64,000 nucleotides of DNA from NCBI GenBank assembly GCA_024082115.1, contig JAMRYE010000005.1, forward strand, positions 1,116,001-1,180,000. The letters are read 5' to 3'. The stretch is from Rhinocladiella similis. Taxonomy: Eukaryota; Ascomycota; Eurotiomycetes; Chaetothyriales; Herpotrichiellaceae. Shown one piece after another: positions 1 through 9,281 of this stretch. Positions within the stretch are counted from its first letter, which is position 1. Each line of letters begins with the position of its first letter. Both the position numbers and the translations under genes were made by a program. The notes under the pieces are model-generated. The model was not told where the DNA came from. It was given only the letters and a program-made list of their open reading frames with translations, and made no database searches.

Positions 1-205
1 CATCGTCAGAAACGACGAGCACAAACTCCGTATGTGCTGATTGGTGTAAGTGGTAGAAATGAGTGTTCCTGGGTTGGTCATGTATCATCATGTAGGATTA
101 AAACTCCCATCAAACAGATTAGAAATGGGTAATCATTTGCGCTTGACCAACACGACCGGCTGGGCATAAGGGTAAATCATAATGAACCGTCCAACGCCCT
201 CGGTC
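1..205. other. left end, SPB4 3' flank
   Basis: 205 bases downstream of the SPB4 stop. Nothing identifiable. Confidence 0.5.
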
Positions 206-2104
206 TCAGTCAAAGCCTTCAAAAGTATCATCTTTGTCTTTGGCACTTAGTTGTTTCTGCCGAATCTGCTCGACCAACCTTGCCGTCTCTGTTTCTTGTT
301 CCTTCTCTGCATCTGTCAATTTGGCAACCCTGTCATGTTCACGTCGAGCGGCCTTCTTCGACCGTTTGACTTCCTTGGTGGCCTTGCGCTCGACCTTCTC
401 CGACCACGCCACGGTACTACTGCGTTTCTTGTCGTTTTCTCTCTTCTTGTCAGATACGCCATCCTTTGGACCCTCTTGAAGAGCTTGCTTCCGTTGCTTC
501 TCTCGTTGTTTGTCCTTGTACGCATACGTGTCCCAATTCACAGCTGGCGGCTGGTACGTGCTTCGATCCCAATTCTTGAGTTCAGGCATCTTCGGCATCT
601 TCAGCAGGCCCCAAGCAGACGCGTGGTCTGTCCAGTCAATATCACTAATCCGAAAGATCGAAGATGCCTGATGCTTGGAGTAACTTCGAACCCAGCTGAC
701 GAACGCCTTCTGTGCCTTTTCGTACAAGCCCCTGTCCTTCAGCACAACCTTTCGAAACTTTTCCTCGATTGCACCACACTCATCTTGAGTGACGGAGATA
801 TTTGGTTCGGTGAGCGGTTCAATTGGGGTTTGGCGGACGTTCAGAAACGACACATAGTCCTCCTCACGGCCTGGTAGAAGGAATACCACGCTCAGGCCCT
901 TTCTTCCAGCTCGACCTGCTCGTCCACAGCGGTGAAGAAATGCTTTCGGGTCTGAAGGAGGATCAATCTGTACGACCAAGTCCACGGATGGAATATCAAG
1001 TCCTCTTGCTGCGACATCTGTGGTTAGCAGGATTGCTGGAGACACTGAGTTCGTGAACTGAATGAAGTTCTTCTGGCGGACGTTGGCGGGAAGCTTGCCG
1101 TGCAACGGCACTAGTATCATCTCGGATGGAAGTATAGCCGGCAGTAGAGCTTGGAAGTAGTCCACGGCTGCGCAGGTAGAGAGATACACTATAGTGCGCA
1201 ACGGTAGCGTGTCCAAGCCCCTGAGCAAAGTAAGCAGCGCTGGGAATTTATGTGAAGCCGGCGTTACAGCGTATGCCATCCGCAGACTTGCAGGAGTGCG
1301 CTTGTCCTCGACACCATTGATGCCTTTGACTTTGACGGCGATCTTAACGGGGTTCCGCAGTCCAACACGTATGATCTGATCAACAGCCTCGCTCACACTA
1401 GCGCTGAACAAGCCTGTCCGTCGTTGTTTTGGAAGAAGGTTTAGAATCTTGGTCAGATCATCTTTAAAACCGAGGTCGAGTAGTCGATCAGCCTCGTCCA
1501 GCACCAGCGTCTCGAAGGAAGACTGTGGACAGTGGACGTATGGCGAGGAGAGGATCTCTAAGAGTCGGCCCGGGGTCGAAACTAATACATTTGGCGATGT
1601 CTTCAGAAACGTGCTCAGATCCTGCGCAGGAGTAGTGGTTCCGCCCAGGAGTAACTGCGGGACGATCTTCAATGTTGGTGCGGAGGTTGCTTCTGGTGCA
1701 GTTCCTGGGGCAGAGTCCTCTGATGTGTTCAAAGTCCTGCGTGTTGCCGCCGAAGGAGGGTGAAATTCCAGCAAAGACAGTAGGACATTGTATATCTGTG
1801 ATGCCAATTCTCTCGTAGGTGAAATGATGATGGCTCCAATATGATGTTTCTTGATTGGCTCCTCTAATCTCAGTAACTTTTCCACCACTGGTATAAGGAA
1901 TGCCAACGTCTTTCCACTGCCGGTGACTGCCTCAACCACCACGTCTTTGTGGGCCATGAAGAGAGGGATGGTCGACGCTTGTACGGGTGTCATGCGGGAA
2001 AAGTTCATGGACGAAAGCGCATCGAGGATCCATGGTGAGACTGCAGGTTCGAGAGAATCCCACGCCCGGGATTTCGAGGACTTTTGGCCTCTATCGGGCG
2101 CCAT
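206..2104 (-). CDS. SPB4: ATP-dependent rRNA helicase Spb4
   Basis: DEAD-box RNA helicase of the Spb4 subfamily, which acts in the nucleolus on pre-60S particles during 25S rRNA maturation. In the 632-residue product the Q motif lies near residue 42, Walker A (AVTGSGKT) at 59-66, DEAD at 203-206 and SAS at 234-236; the later ARGLDIP and HRCGRAGRAG motifs of the second RecA lobe are also visible. A low-complexity insert at about 118-146 separates early motifs. The tail after about residue 520 is lysine-, arginine- and glutamate-rich, as is usual for nucleolar helicases. The frame is open 20 codons further upstream, but the ATG at 2104 (MAPDRGQKSS) gives the usual family start. No intron is needed. 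It is transcribed divergently from the lipid kinase gene at 2708. Family assignment is known knowledge; I am confident. Confidence 0.94.
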   Translation of the reverse strand: MAPDRGQKSSKSRAWDSLEPAVSPWILDALSSMNFSRMTPVQASTIPLFMAHKDVVVEAVTGSGKTLAFLIPVVEKLLRLEEPIKKHHIGAIIISPTRELASQIYNVLLSLLEFHPPSAATRRTLNTSEDSAPGTAPEATSAPTLKIVPQLLLGGTTTPAQDLSTFLKTSPNVLVSTPGRLLEILSSPYVHCPQSSFETLVLDEADRLLDLGFKDDLTKILNLLPKQRRTGLFSASVSEAVDQIIRVGLRNPVKIAVKVKGINGVEDKRTPASLRMAYAVTPASHKFPALLTLLRGLDTLPLRTIVYLSTCAAVDYFQALLPAILPSEMILVPLHGKLPANVRQKNFIQFTNSVSPAILLTTDVAARGLDIPSVDLVVQIDPPSDPKAFLHRCGRAGRAGRKGLSVVFLLPGREEDYVSFLNVRQTPIEPLTEPNISVTQDECGAIEEKFRKVVLKDRGLYEKAQKAFVSWVRSYSKHQASSIFRISDIDWTDHASAWGLLKMPKMPELKNWDRSTYQPPAVNWDTYAYKDKQREKQRKQALQEGPKDGVSDKKRENDKKRSSTVAWSEKVERKATKEVKRSKKAARREHDRVAKLTDAEKEQETETARLVEQIRQKQLSAKDKDDTFEGFD

Positions 2105-2707
2105 GTTGTGGTAGATGTGCAATGAGTTGCAAATTTCCGCCGCTCCCTCGATGCAAGTCTTCAAGATGCGGGCGCAGCCAAAAAAGTTGCCCGGCTATAC
2201 ATCGGTGCTTGTTGTGGGGCATTTGAAGAATACTGTACGGCGTAGCGTACGGAGTACGAGGACCGAGGACTCGGACGAAAAAGCAGCCGCACATTCTTTC
2301 CACAATTGGGTGGCCGACGGAAACACTTTAATCCGGTGCCGGCAGCGATAAGCGAGGTAAGGCAGAGATTACTTGCGGTTGGTGAATAATGAATGATCCT
2401 TGCATGTGCCATCATGTCAACTTCTTTATCCAAGGCACAAGTGACATATCTTCTTCCGCTCCCACACCTGCCTGCGCTGTCTTCACGCGTCATTTTCACC
2501 TCTAAGTCCAGGTCATTCTTCTCTTGAGCCGGCTTCAAGGTGATCAGGCAAGGATACATGCGACCCTCTTTCACAATGTCGCTGCAATAATTTTCTCGAC
2601 GAGCCTTCGCTCCCTTACCGCGACGCGGTGCTGAACTTTCTCACCAGGAATCCGCCAACCTCCTGCTCCCCTCAATTTTCCTTGCTCGGTCGCCTGGAAA
2701 CCTCTCG
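2105..2707. promoter_or_regulatory. divergent promoter region SPB4/DGK1
   Basis: This 603-base gap separates two genes that point away from each other, so it must hold both promoters and 5' leaders. It contains one copy of the recurrent GTACGGAGTAC word at 2247-2257. Open frames across it (for example 2161-2574 on the minus strand) show no family resemblance and were not called. Confidence 0.6.
2247..2257. repeat. GTACGGAGTAC word
   Basis: Exact copy in the SPB4/DGK1 promoter. Confidence 0.7.
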
Positions 2708-3913
2708 ATGTCTTACCAGTATCCAATCCCGGCGACTCCTAGAGTCATCTCACCTTCCCCTACTCCATCCGAGGCCTCCGACCGTCAAGACTCCTATTTT
2801 GCACCGGTCACACGATCTGCAGCCAAAGCCCAGCGACAGAGATCCCCGCAGCCAGAACCCATCCACGAAGAGAAAGATGGTTCGGGATCAGATTCCAGTG
2901 TCGAGAAACGTGCGAGGACAAGGTCGAGAAGCCCTATTTTGTCAGCTGCAGTCCATATGAATGGCGCTGCAAGTACCGGCTCCAAGAAGCGCCGCATGAG
3001 CGGCCTTACTACAAAAACACCGGTCAAAAAATCAGAGCCTTTAACCAACGGATCAATTCCACTACCACAGCCGAACGGGCACCTCTCACCATATGACCGG
3101 GTCAAGAAATCCTGGCGAGAGTTTTCCAGATCACCGTCTCCGTTAGGTTTGATCCCTCTACACCGACATTACCGAAACCTTATACACAAGCATGAAATCC
3201 CCAGAAAACTCCTGCATGTGTCAATAGGGTTTTTCACTCTAAGGTTTTATGTGACCGGCATTCAAACCACCTCAATCACGCCTTGGCTGCTTGGTGCATT
3301 GGCAATCATTGCACCAACGGATGTATTGAGACATCATTCGGAACGCTTCAACCGGTTTTATATAAGAGTTTTGGGTGCTTTGATGCGTGAGACCGAGGTT
3401 GAAGGATACAATGGCGTCATATGGTATCTTGTCGGAGCCTTTGTTGCGTTGAGATTTTCCCCAAAGGACATTGGGGTTGTATCGATCTTGCTATTGTCCT
3501 GGTGCGACACAGCCGCAAGCACAATTGGTCGCCTATATGGCCGTTATACGATCCGCCTTCGCCGAGGAAAGTCTCTGGCTGGTTCCCTGGCTGCATTCGT
3601 TACTGGCGCCATCGTCGCCGTTTTCTTCTGGGGATACCTTGCACCACGAACGGGCCCTTTCCCTAACGACCCTATCGATGGTTTTATGTTCAAAGATCGA
3701 CTCTCTCTTCCCAGCGAAGTCAAGGAACTTTTTGGCTGGCAGCCCAATCAGGGTGTCATTGTTGGCAATGCTGCTCTGGCCGTCATGAGCCTGTGCACCG
3801 GCATCATCGCCAGTCTCTCTGAATTGGTAGATCTATGGGGATGGGACGACAACTTGACAATTCCATTATTGAGCAGTGCCGGCCTATGGGCGTTCCTGAA
3901 AGTTTTCGGGTAA
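2708..3913 (+). CDS. DGK1: CTP-dependent diacylglycerol kinase (Dgk1-like)
   Basis: Integral membrane protein of 401 residues resembling yeast Dgk1, which phosphorylates diacylglycerol to phosphatidate using CTP at the ER/nuclear envelope. The first ~150 residues are hydrophilic and Ser/Pro/Lys/Arg-rich. The conserved part starts around HEIPRKLLHVSIGFF and has several hydrophobic spans plus a cytidylyltransferase-like segment (LLLSWCDTAASTIGRLYGR, then RRGKSLAGSLAAF), the signature shared by Dgk1 and phosphatidate cytidylyltransferases. The family is known for the reaction; whether this copy has it is inferred. The alternative reading is a related dolichol-kinase or CTP-transferase-like protein, but the RKLLHVSIG block favours Dgk1. 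Single exon; the ATG at 2708 is the first in frame. Confidence 0.88.
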   Translation: MSYQYPIPATPRVISPSPTPSEASDRQDSYFAPVTRSAAKAQRQRSPQPEPIHEEKDGSGSDSSVEKRARTRSRSPILSAAVHMNGAASTGSKKRRMSGLTTKTPVKKSEPLTNGSIPLPQPNGHLSPYDRVKKSWREFSRSPSPLGLIPLHRHYRNLIHKHEIPRKLLHVSIGFFTLRFYVTGIQTTSITPWLLGALAIIAPTDVLRHHSERFNRFYIRVLGALMRETEVEGYNGVIWYLVGAFVALRFSPKDIGVVSILLLSWCDTAASTIGRLYGRYTIRLRRGKSLAGSLAAFVTGAIVAVFFWGYLAPRTGPFPNDPIDGFMFKDRLSLPSEVKELFGWQPNQGVIVGNAALAVMSLCTGIIASLSELVDLWGWDDNLTIPLLSSAGLWAFLKVFG

Positions 3914-4741
3914 TGCTTGGACGACGAAGATCCCCTACTCCGCCCTCAAAATTTTCTCTGTGTTCCTTCATAGCGTCATGTCATTGCAAGTCTTATGCTA
4001 GGTGTTGGTGTATACCAAGAATGTTAATATTGGCTTTCCAACAAAAACGTCGATTCATTTTTTCGCTCTCCGTTTGACATGTGGTGGCCCAGATGCGTAC
4101 AGCATTTGTGGCGAATGCTCGCAACTACGCAATCGCGGTTTCGTTAATTGAGCTAACGACGTTGTCCGCAACAGGTCCCAGGCGTGGGGTGCGGCCTTCG
4201 CTGGGCGACTACATGACCTCGTAGGGATTGCTGTAATGGCATGGATCTGCACCCATTCCGTTTTGATGTGCCTACTTGTATGGCGCTGAGAATGAAGCAA
4301 GTACAGCAAAGACATTTGCTTGACTCCCGTAGCGTCTCGGATCCACCCGCCCCTGATCCCTCAGCCTTGCCAACACCAAACCAAGCAAGTCATCTCAGAT
4401 GTCATTGACCTTCGCAGACGCAGCGATTCACTGGTACAGATCTTTGTGTCAGTCGACAACAACAATGTAAGAGCATCTTGGGAAACTAATGCCCACGCAG
4501 ATGTGCGACCGCTGATCCCTGCTTTCCATGCAGCACATCGCAACCCCTCAACAAGAAACTCCAATTGTGCGGAGGTGGACTTTTGCAGATCAAAGATATA
4601 GTACTTGTATGAGTGCCCATGTATGGCCCGAGGGTCCTGCTCGTTGATTGTGAAACTTTTAGTTTGGCTTAAGCCAGAAGACATTCACATTGATCGAGCA
4701 GAGGAATAGACAGATCATCAAGGCGCGACACCACACTCAGA
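3914..4741. other. intergenic, no gene seen
   Basis: 828 bases between two plus-strand genes. It should contain the DGK1 3' end and the promoter of the aldolase-like gene. Small open frames on both strands (4055-4315, 4361-4684) have no recognisable content. Confidence 0.5.
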
Positions 4742-6022
4742 ATGACTTTGTGGATACCTCAACCCAGTATGTTACGCAGTGCCAGCCTCAAGATGTCCGG
4801 CGGAACGCTGCGCCTCACATCTACTGGCCTGTCGCCTCTTCTCCAATGCACCACATTCAAGCACTCGATATCAACGTCAAAAACAGCTCCAGCGTCTGTG
4901 GCATCCAGCACCGTCACCAGCCACCCATCGTCTCCATCTACGGAGTTCACATATGGCGCGTACATGAAAGTCGGAGGCCCCAACGCCAAACCCGTCCATC
5001 GCATCCGCATCCCCAAGTTCGAGTCCCTCGAAGCCGAGCGCGCGTTCCGCAAACTCCATCACGCCGCCGCCCTGCGATGGCTCGGGTTCCAAGGGTACAA
5101 CAACGAGGGCGCAGGCGGACACGTCACGGTCCGCGACCCCGTCATGCCCGACCACTTCTGGATCAACCCGCATGGCAAGTCGTTCAGCCACATGAGACCC
5201 GAAGATCTCGTGCTGGTCAGCAAGGATGGAGAAGTCAAAGAGGGCGGGAACATGCACTCGATCAACCCTGCGGGATACATCATCCACGCAGCGGTGCACG
5301 AAGCTCGTCCAGACGTTATTGCTGCGGTCCATTGCCACAGCGTCCCCAGCAAGGCATTCTCTGCGATTGGATGTAAACTTGAACCCATCAACCAGGATGC
5401 GTGCAGGTATGTCTGTCTGTCCATCTGTCCATCTGTTTTTGTCCTGGTCCCTTTTTCCCACATTTGAGTCTAAAGAATTCCCTCCCCACATTTCAAACAT
5501 AAGTCCCCAGACAAAAATGTAAAAATGCTGAATTCGGACGATGATGACAGGTTCTACAACGACCATGGTGTGTACTCTGGCTTCGGCGGGATCGTGTTCA
5601 AGGAAGACGAGGGTAGACACATCGCTCAAGCACTGGGGGGCACAAAAGGCGTGATCCTGCAGAACCACGGACACTTGACCGTCGCGAAGACGGTGGACGG
5701 TGCTGCGTTCCTCTTCGGCGCGATGGACAGGTGTATTCAGGCTCAACTCCTCGCGGACGCGGCGTGTGCGGGACGAGGGAGCACGACCATCAAGGTCGGA
5801 CACGAAGAGGCCGAGTATACGCGAAACACGTACAACGATGAGATGGTCTATATCATGTTTCAGTCAGCGTATGTACCCACAAAGGTTTTAGTGGATGTCC
5901 CTGTCTGGCCTGACCCGACCTGACTCTTGCTAACATTTGGTTCGTACAGGTTTGAAGATGTGGTCAAGGCTTCTAATGGGGAGTTGGCCATGCACGTGCA
6001 GGGTGAAACTCCCAGGGCGTGA
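4742..6022 (+). CDS. class II aldolase/adducin family protein
   Basis: Three exons: 4742-5406, 5551-5868 and 5950-6022 (introns 144 and 81 nt, donors GTATGT in both), giving 351 residues. The aldolase II domain covers roughly residues 95-320. Candidate zinc ligands are visible: HCH at 197-199 and the NHGH at 260-263, with FYNDHG at 223-228. Such domains occur in fuculose-phosphate and ribulose-phosphate aldolases, in methylthioribulose-phosphate dehydratase and in non-enzymatic adducins, so the substrate is not determined. The N-terminal ~85 residues are Ser/Thr-rich and lie outside the domain; they may be a targeting or disordered extension. Splice joins restore an uninterrupted frame through the R-F-Y-N-D and Q-S-A-F-E-D junctions. 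The first ATG is at 4742, and internal Mets at residues 10 and 18 are possible alternatives. Confidence 0.88.
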
Positions 6023-6192
6023 ATCTAATTACTTTGGCCTAGAATAAGCAAACACGGGGCTCAACGTCTGATACTGGTGCTGGCACTCGACACCTCTTCC
6101 TATGTAATGATATTTTCGTGAGTTCCAAAATGTTTTCTAACGAGCTCGGTCAGCCGTGGTCGGCGAGGATCTGCGGACCACAGAACAAGTCT

Positions 6193-6765
6193 CTACTTTT
6201 CTCCCATGTCCTCCTGCACAGGCTGCTGAGGGTACCACTCGCAATCCGGATCCTCCCAGTCTTCGCTGAACTCGATCGTTTCAAAGACCGTGCCCACGCC
6301 CTTTTCAAGAGTATCAAAGAAACAGAAATGACACTGGCCCTTTCTTCCCATCCACCAGCCTTGCATCGCCGGCTCGAAGCCTCGGTCCTTGATCCTGCAA
6401 AGTCTCTCCGCCATTGGTATCTCTCCCATGTCCCAAGCAATGTGCTGAACGCCTTCTCTGCCGCCGTTTTCATCCAGGTATCGCTGCATCAGAGACTTCT
6501 CACTTCCCCCGGGTAGAGGTTGCATGAGCTCGACCACTAGAGAGTTCTGTTTGGCAAACGCCACTTTGATCCGGAACAGATCCGTGCCTTGTTTGCCGTA
6601 GTGTTCTTGCCTGGGTACAGTCGTAGAGTTGAATTCGAAAATCTGGAATGGGCCGATCCCAAGCTTCGTTAGTCCGTCGATGGTTGAGTAGATGCCGGGC
6701 GTCACGATGCATATTTCGGCAATGTTACCGAGTATTGGAGACGGTAACGGAGCGGAAGGGCCCAT
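6193..6765 (-). CDS. VOC/glyoxalase-fold protein
   Basis: Single-exon protein of 190 residues with a vicinal-oxygen-chelate (glyoxalase/bleomycin-resistance) pattern. It has an N-terminal half starting ILGNIAEICIVTPGIYSTI, a second half with GVQHIAWDMGEI, and a late segment CHFCFFDTLEKGVGTVFETIEF typical of the methylmalonyl-CoA epimerase/glyoxalase_4 group. H and E residues at these positions are candidate metal ligands. The reaction is unknown; a lactoylglutathione lyase-like, epimerase-like or dioxygenase-like role is possible. It converges with the aldolase gene, leaving 170 bases between stops. The ATG at 6765 is the first available start. Confidence 0.8.
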   Translation of the reverse strand: MGPSAPLPSPILGNIAEICIVTPGIYSTIDGLTKLGIGPFQIFEFNSTTVPRQEHYGKQGTDLFRIKVAFAKQNSLVVELMQPLPGGSEKSLMQRYLDENGGREGVQHIAWDMGEIPMAERLCRIKDRGFEPAMQGWWMGRKGQCHFCFFDTLEKGVGTVFETIEFSEDWEDPDCEWYPQQPVQEDMGEK

Positions 6766-7121
6766 GATAAAGGAAAGAAGATAGGATGGAGGCTGATTTT
6801 CGATGTGGCGTCGAGGTGTTTCTTCGCGGTGTCTTCACATTGGGTAAGATGGCCATATATATATGTCTGGCGCCTTCTTCAGTCTAGTTTCACGGCGTGT
6901 ATTCACTTGGGCTCGATATGTCAGCTTGTTGTGTCTGTATGACGACCAACGAAATTATGGCGCCAGCAATGACGGCCGATGGGCGTCACAACTTGATGAC
7001 ACGGACATCCACGGAGCGACATTCAAGGAACCCACGTACGCTCTCTCCTGGACACCTACAAGAAATTGGGATGTGTTTAAGAAGTAAAGAATATCTGTAA
7101 GAGTGAAGACGTATTAACTTC
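6766..7121. other. intergenic, no gene seen
   Basis: 356 bases holding the promoter of the VOC gene on one side and the 3' end of the seryl-tRNA synthetase gene on the other. A TATATATA run lies at about 6854-6862, upstream of the VOC gene start. Nothing else stands out. Confidence 0.45.
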
Positions 7122-8585
7122 TCAGCACGGCCCAATCCGTTCCATACCACCCATGTAGCTTCGAAGGACTTCAGGGATCACCACGCACCCTTCCTCCTCG
7201 CGCCATCCATTTTCCAGAATGGCAGCAAGGACTCTCGGGACGGCCAATGCGGTGCCGTTGACTGTGTGTGGAAACTTCTTTCTTGATCCGTTCGCCTCCT
7301 GAATCCTGGTGTCCAGTCTCCGACTCTGGTAATCAGTGCAGATTGATACAGAGGTGACCTCGCCCCAACCGTCGTCTCTGTTCTTTCGTGACGGAAACAT
7401 GGCTTCAATGTCGATCTTTCGATACGCACTAGCACCTAGGTCCGAGGAGGGCATTTCTAGAACTCGGCATGGGAGGCCCAGCGAAGACAGTATCTCGGTT
7501 TGGATATCAACCATCTCATAAAAGGTCTTGCTTGAGTCACTCGTCCACACACTCTCGTCCAGCACCTCGCTCCCTGCAGCTGGACAGTTGGTCCAGGCGA
7601 ACATTTCCACCTTTGTGAACTCATGCACCCGATAGAGGCCTTTTGTATCCACCCCACGCGCACCGGCTTCTGCACGAAAACACCGGCTTGACCCAACAAG
7701 TTTGATGGGGAGATCCTCTTCCCGTACAAGCTTCGCTGCATACATGGCTGCCAAAGGAATCTCCGCTGTCGCAGCCAAGCTCCGCGTCGGCTTTCCAGCG
7801 TCTCTTGCTGATTGTGCCACCTGCCATATTTGTTGTTCATCATTCTGATCGCGTGGCTGGAATCCACAAGATGCCGCCATATGCGAGTATACGAGAGAAG
7901 GAGGAGCCACAACAGACCAGCCGTGCTTCCTCGCAACGGCCAGCGCGTACTGAACCAGAGCCTGCTCCAGTAAGGCCGCCTCGTTCAAGAGGTAGTAGAA
8001 GCCCCATCCTGAAGCCATAGATGCTGAAGTGAAGTCGAGTAGTTTGAGTTTATCTCCAATGATAGAATGATCCGCCGAGCTGTTGTAGGTCGGAGGATTT
8101 CTGGGGTCGTAGTTGATATAAGTCCGGAGCTTCGGCTCATCGTCGAGGGGAGTCTCCCCAGAGGTCAGATTGGGTAAAGACAAAGCCAGTGTGTCGGTTG
8201 CAACTGTCAGCTCGCCATGTTCATGTTCCAGCTCTGCTATTTCTTGTTTGACCACCTTCATCTGCGCGACAAGATCGGACTTGTCTCCATTGGTAGCATT
8301 CAGTGTCTTCTGCAGCTCTTTCAACTTCCGCCTTGGCTCGTTCATCTGTTGGTCAAGCCCCTTCATGCGCGAAATATTCTCTGCGACATGTCGTGGTACT
8401 TCTTTGTGGCTGCGGTAGTTCCGCGCCAGCGCATTGTGTTCGTAGAGCTCGACATTGTCTCGGATCTGACTAAGTTGAGGGCGCTGTTTAGGTGCAGTTG
8501 TAGCTCTTGGTGGGTCAATAGAGGTCGCATAGCTTCTCCTGCACCGAAGCAAGAAAGCCCTTGGGTTGAGCACTCGCCTGGACAT
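7122..8585 (-). CDS. DIA4: seryl-tRNA synthetase, mitochondrial
   Basis: Class II aminoacyl-tRNA synthetase of 487 residues that charges mitochondrial tRNA-Ser. The N-terminal arm is a long helical hairpin (about residues 70-150, EPRRKLKELQKTLNATNG region). Motif 2 is visible as CFRAEAGARGVDTKGLYRVH, followed by HEFTKVEMF; motif 3 is GTALAVPRVLAAILEN near the C-terminus. The chosen ATG at 8585 begins MSRRVLNPRAFLLRCRRSYA, an Arg-rich, acid-free stretch typical of a mitochondrial presequence; the frame remains open 40 codons upstream but that part looks unlike protein. Divergence from the cytosolic enzyme and the presequence support the mitochondrial assignment. No intron. Confidence 0.9.
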   Translation of the reverse strand: MSRRVLNPRAFLLRCRRSYATSIDPPRATTAPKQRPQLSQIRDNVELYEHNALARNYRSHKEVPRHVAENISRMKGLDQQMNEPRRKLKELQKTLNATNGDKSDLVAQMKVVKQEIAELEHEHGELTVATDTLALSLPNLTSGETPLDDEPKLRTYINYDPRNPPTYNSSADHSIIGDKLKLLDFTSASMASGWGFYYLLNEAALLEQALVQYALAVARKHGWSVVAPPSLVYSHMAASCGFQPRDQNDEQQIWQVAQSARDAGKPTRSLAATAEIPLAAMYAAKLVREEDLPIKLVGSSRCFRAEAGARGVDTKGLYRVHEFTKVEMFAWTNCPAAGSEVLDESVWTSDSSKTFYEMVDIQTEILSSLGLPCRVLEMPSSDLGASAYRKIDIEAMFPSRKNRDDGWGEVTSVSICTDYQSRRLDTRIQEANGSRKKFPHTVNGTALAVPRVLAAILENGWREEEGCVVIPEVLRSYMGGMERIGPC

Positions 8586-9281
8586 GTCCTTGTTGACTGA
8601 GCACCAGCTTGCCTGCGTTAACTTGTTTTTGTAGCAACCACGAGATAGCACGACGACGGAAAATCTGTCTCCGCACGAGCAGTCAGCGTGAGGGGACGGC
8701 GACAAAAGGTGTTAGGAGATAAGCTCTTCCCGAGAAATTTTGGTCTGATTTGGTTCACAATTCGCACACACATCTGCAGCGCCCTAAATGCTGCATGATG
8801 CTGATATAAGCAGGTGGTGTGGCCTAATGGTAAGGCGTTGCTTTCCGGTGCATCAAGCCTGGCAAAGACTGTGGGTTCGAGTCCCATCACCATCGTTTTT
8901 TTTTTTTTGGCTTTGCATCTTTGGTGGCAATTGTGTTTTTGTTCCTGTGAATAGCTTTCAGGTAGACCTATAGACAATCTAGGGGAAAAGAACAATCAAA
9001 TCGTCTGCATGTTGCGCAGGAGGTTTTACCTTTGAGAGGACATGCATTGAATACAGGTCTTGTTCACCGCGCTACACACCAAGAGCAAACCCCCAGATTA
9101 AAGAGAAAAAGGCATGGGGTGAACACTAGATAAATGTGGTAGCTACGTTAAAGTCTTCGCCATAGCACCCAGTCCGCAAGAACGCAATTCTCAGTACGAG
9201 TATGGTGGCTCATCTACACAATTACTTGCCATCTTACTGCCTGATTTCTGCTATGATACAAGCCATCGTCTTCTATGGCCA
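8586..9281. other. intergenic spacer around the tRNA gene
   Basis: Between the seryl-tRNA synthetase start and the RAT1 stop. It holds the tRNA-Arg gene, its poly-T terminator at about 8896-8908, the synthetase promoter and the RAT1 3' region. No protein-coding gene is supported. Confidence 0.5.
8813..8895 (+). tRNA. tRNA-Arg(CCG) with 11-nt intron
   Basis: A full cloverleaf folds here. The acceptor stem is GGTGGTG with CACCATC (one G-T pair), the D arm is at 8822-8836, the anticodon stem TTGCT pairs with GGCAA, the variable loop has 5 bases, and the T arm has a GGTTCGAGTCC B-box. The loop between anticodon stem halves has 18 bases; removing the 11 at 8849-8859, directly after position 37, leaves a normal seven-base loop TTCCGGT with anticodon CCG at 8845-8847. 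The discriminator is G at 8895, followed by a run of T that would stop RNA polymerase III. The anticodon call depends on intron placement. Confidence 0.85.

Noticed and set aside
2161..2574. 137-codon minus-strand frame upstream of SPB4
   Set aside because: Falls in the divergent promoter, with no family resemblance and a composition unlike neighbouring proteins.
4877..5803. 308-codon minus-strand frame
   Set aside because: It is the antisense shadow of the class II aldolase exons, whose motifs and splice sites are clear.
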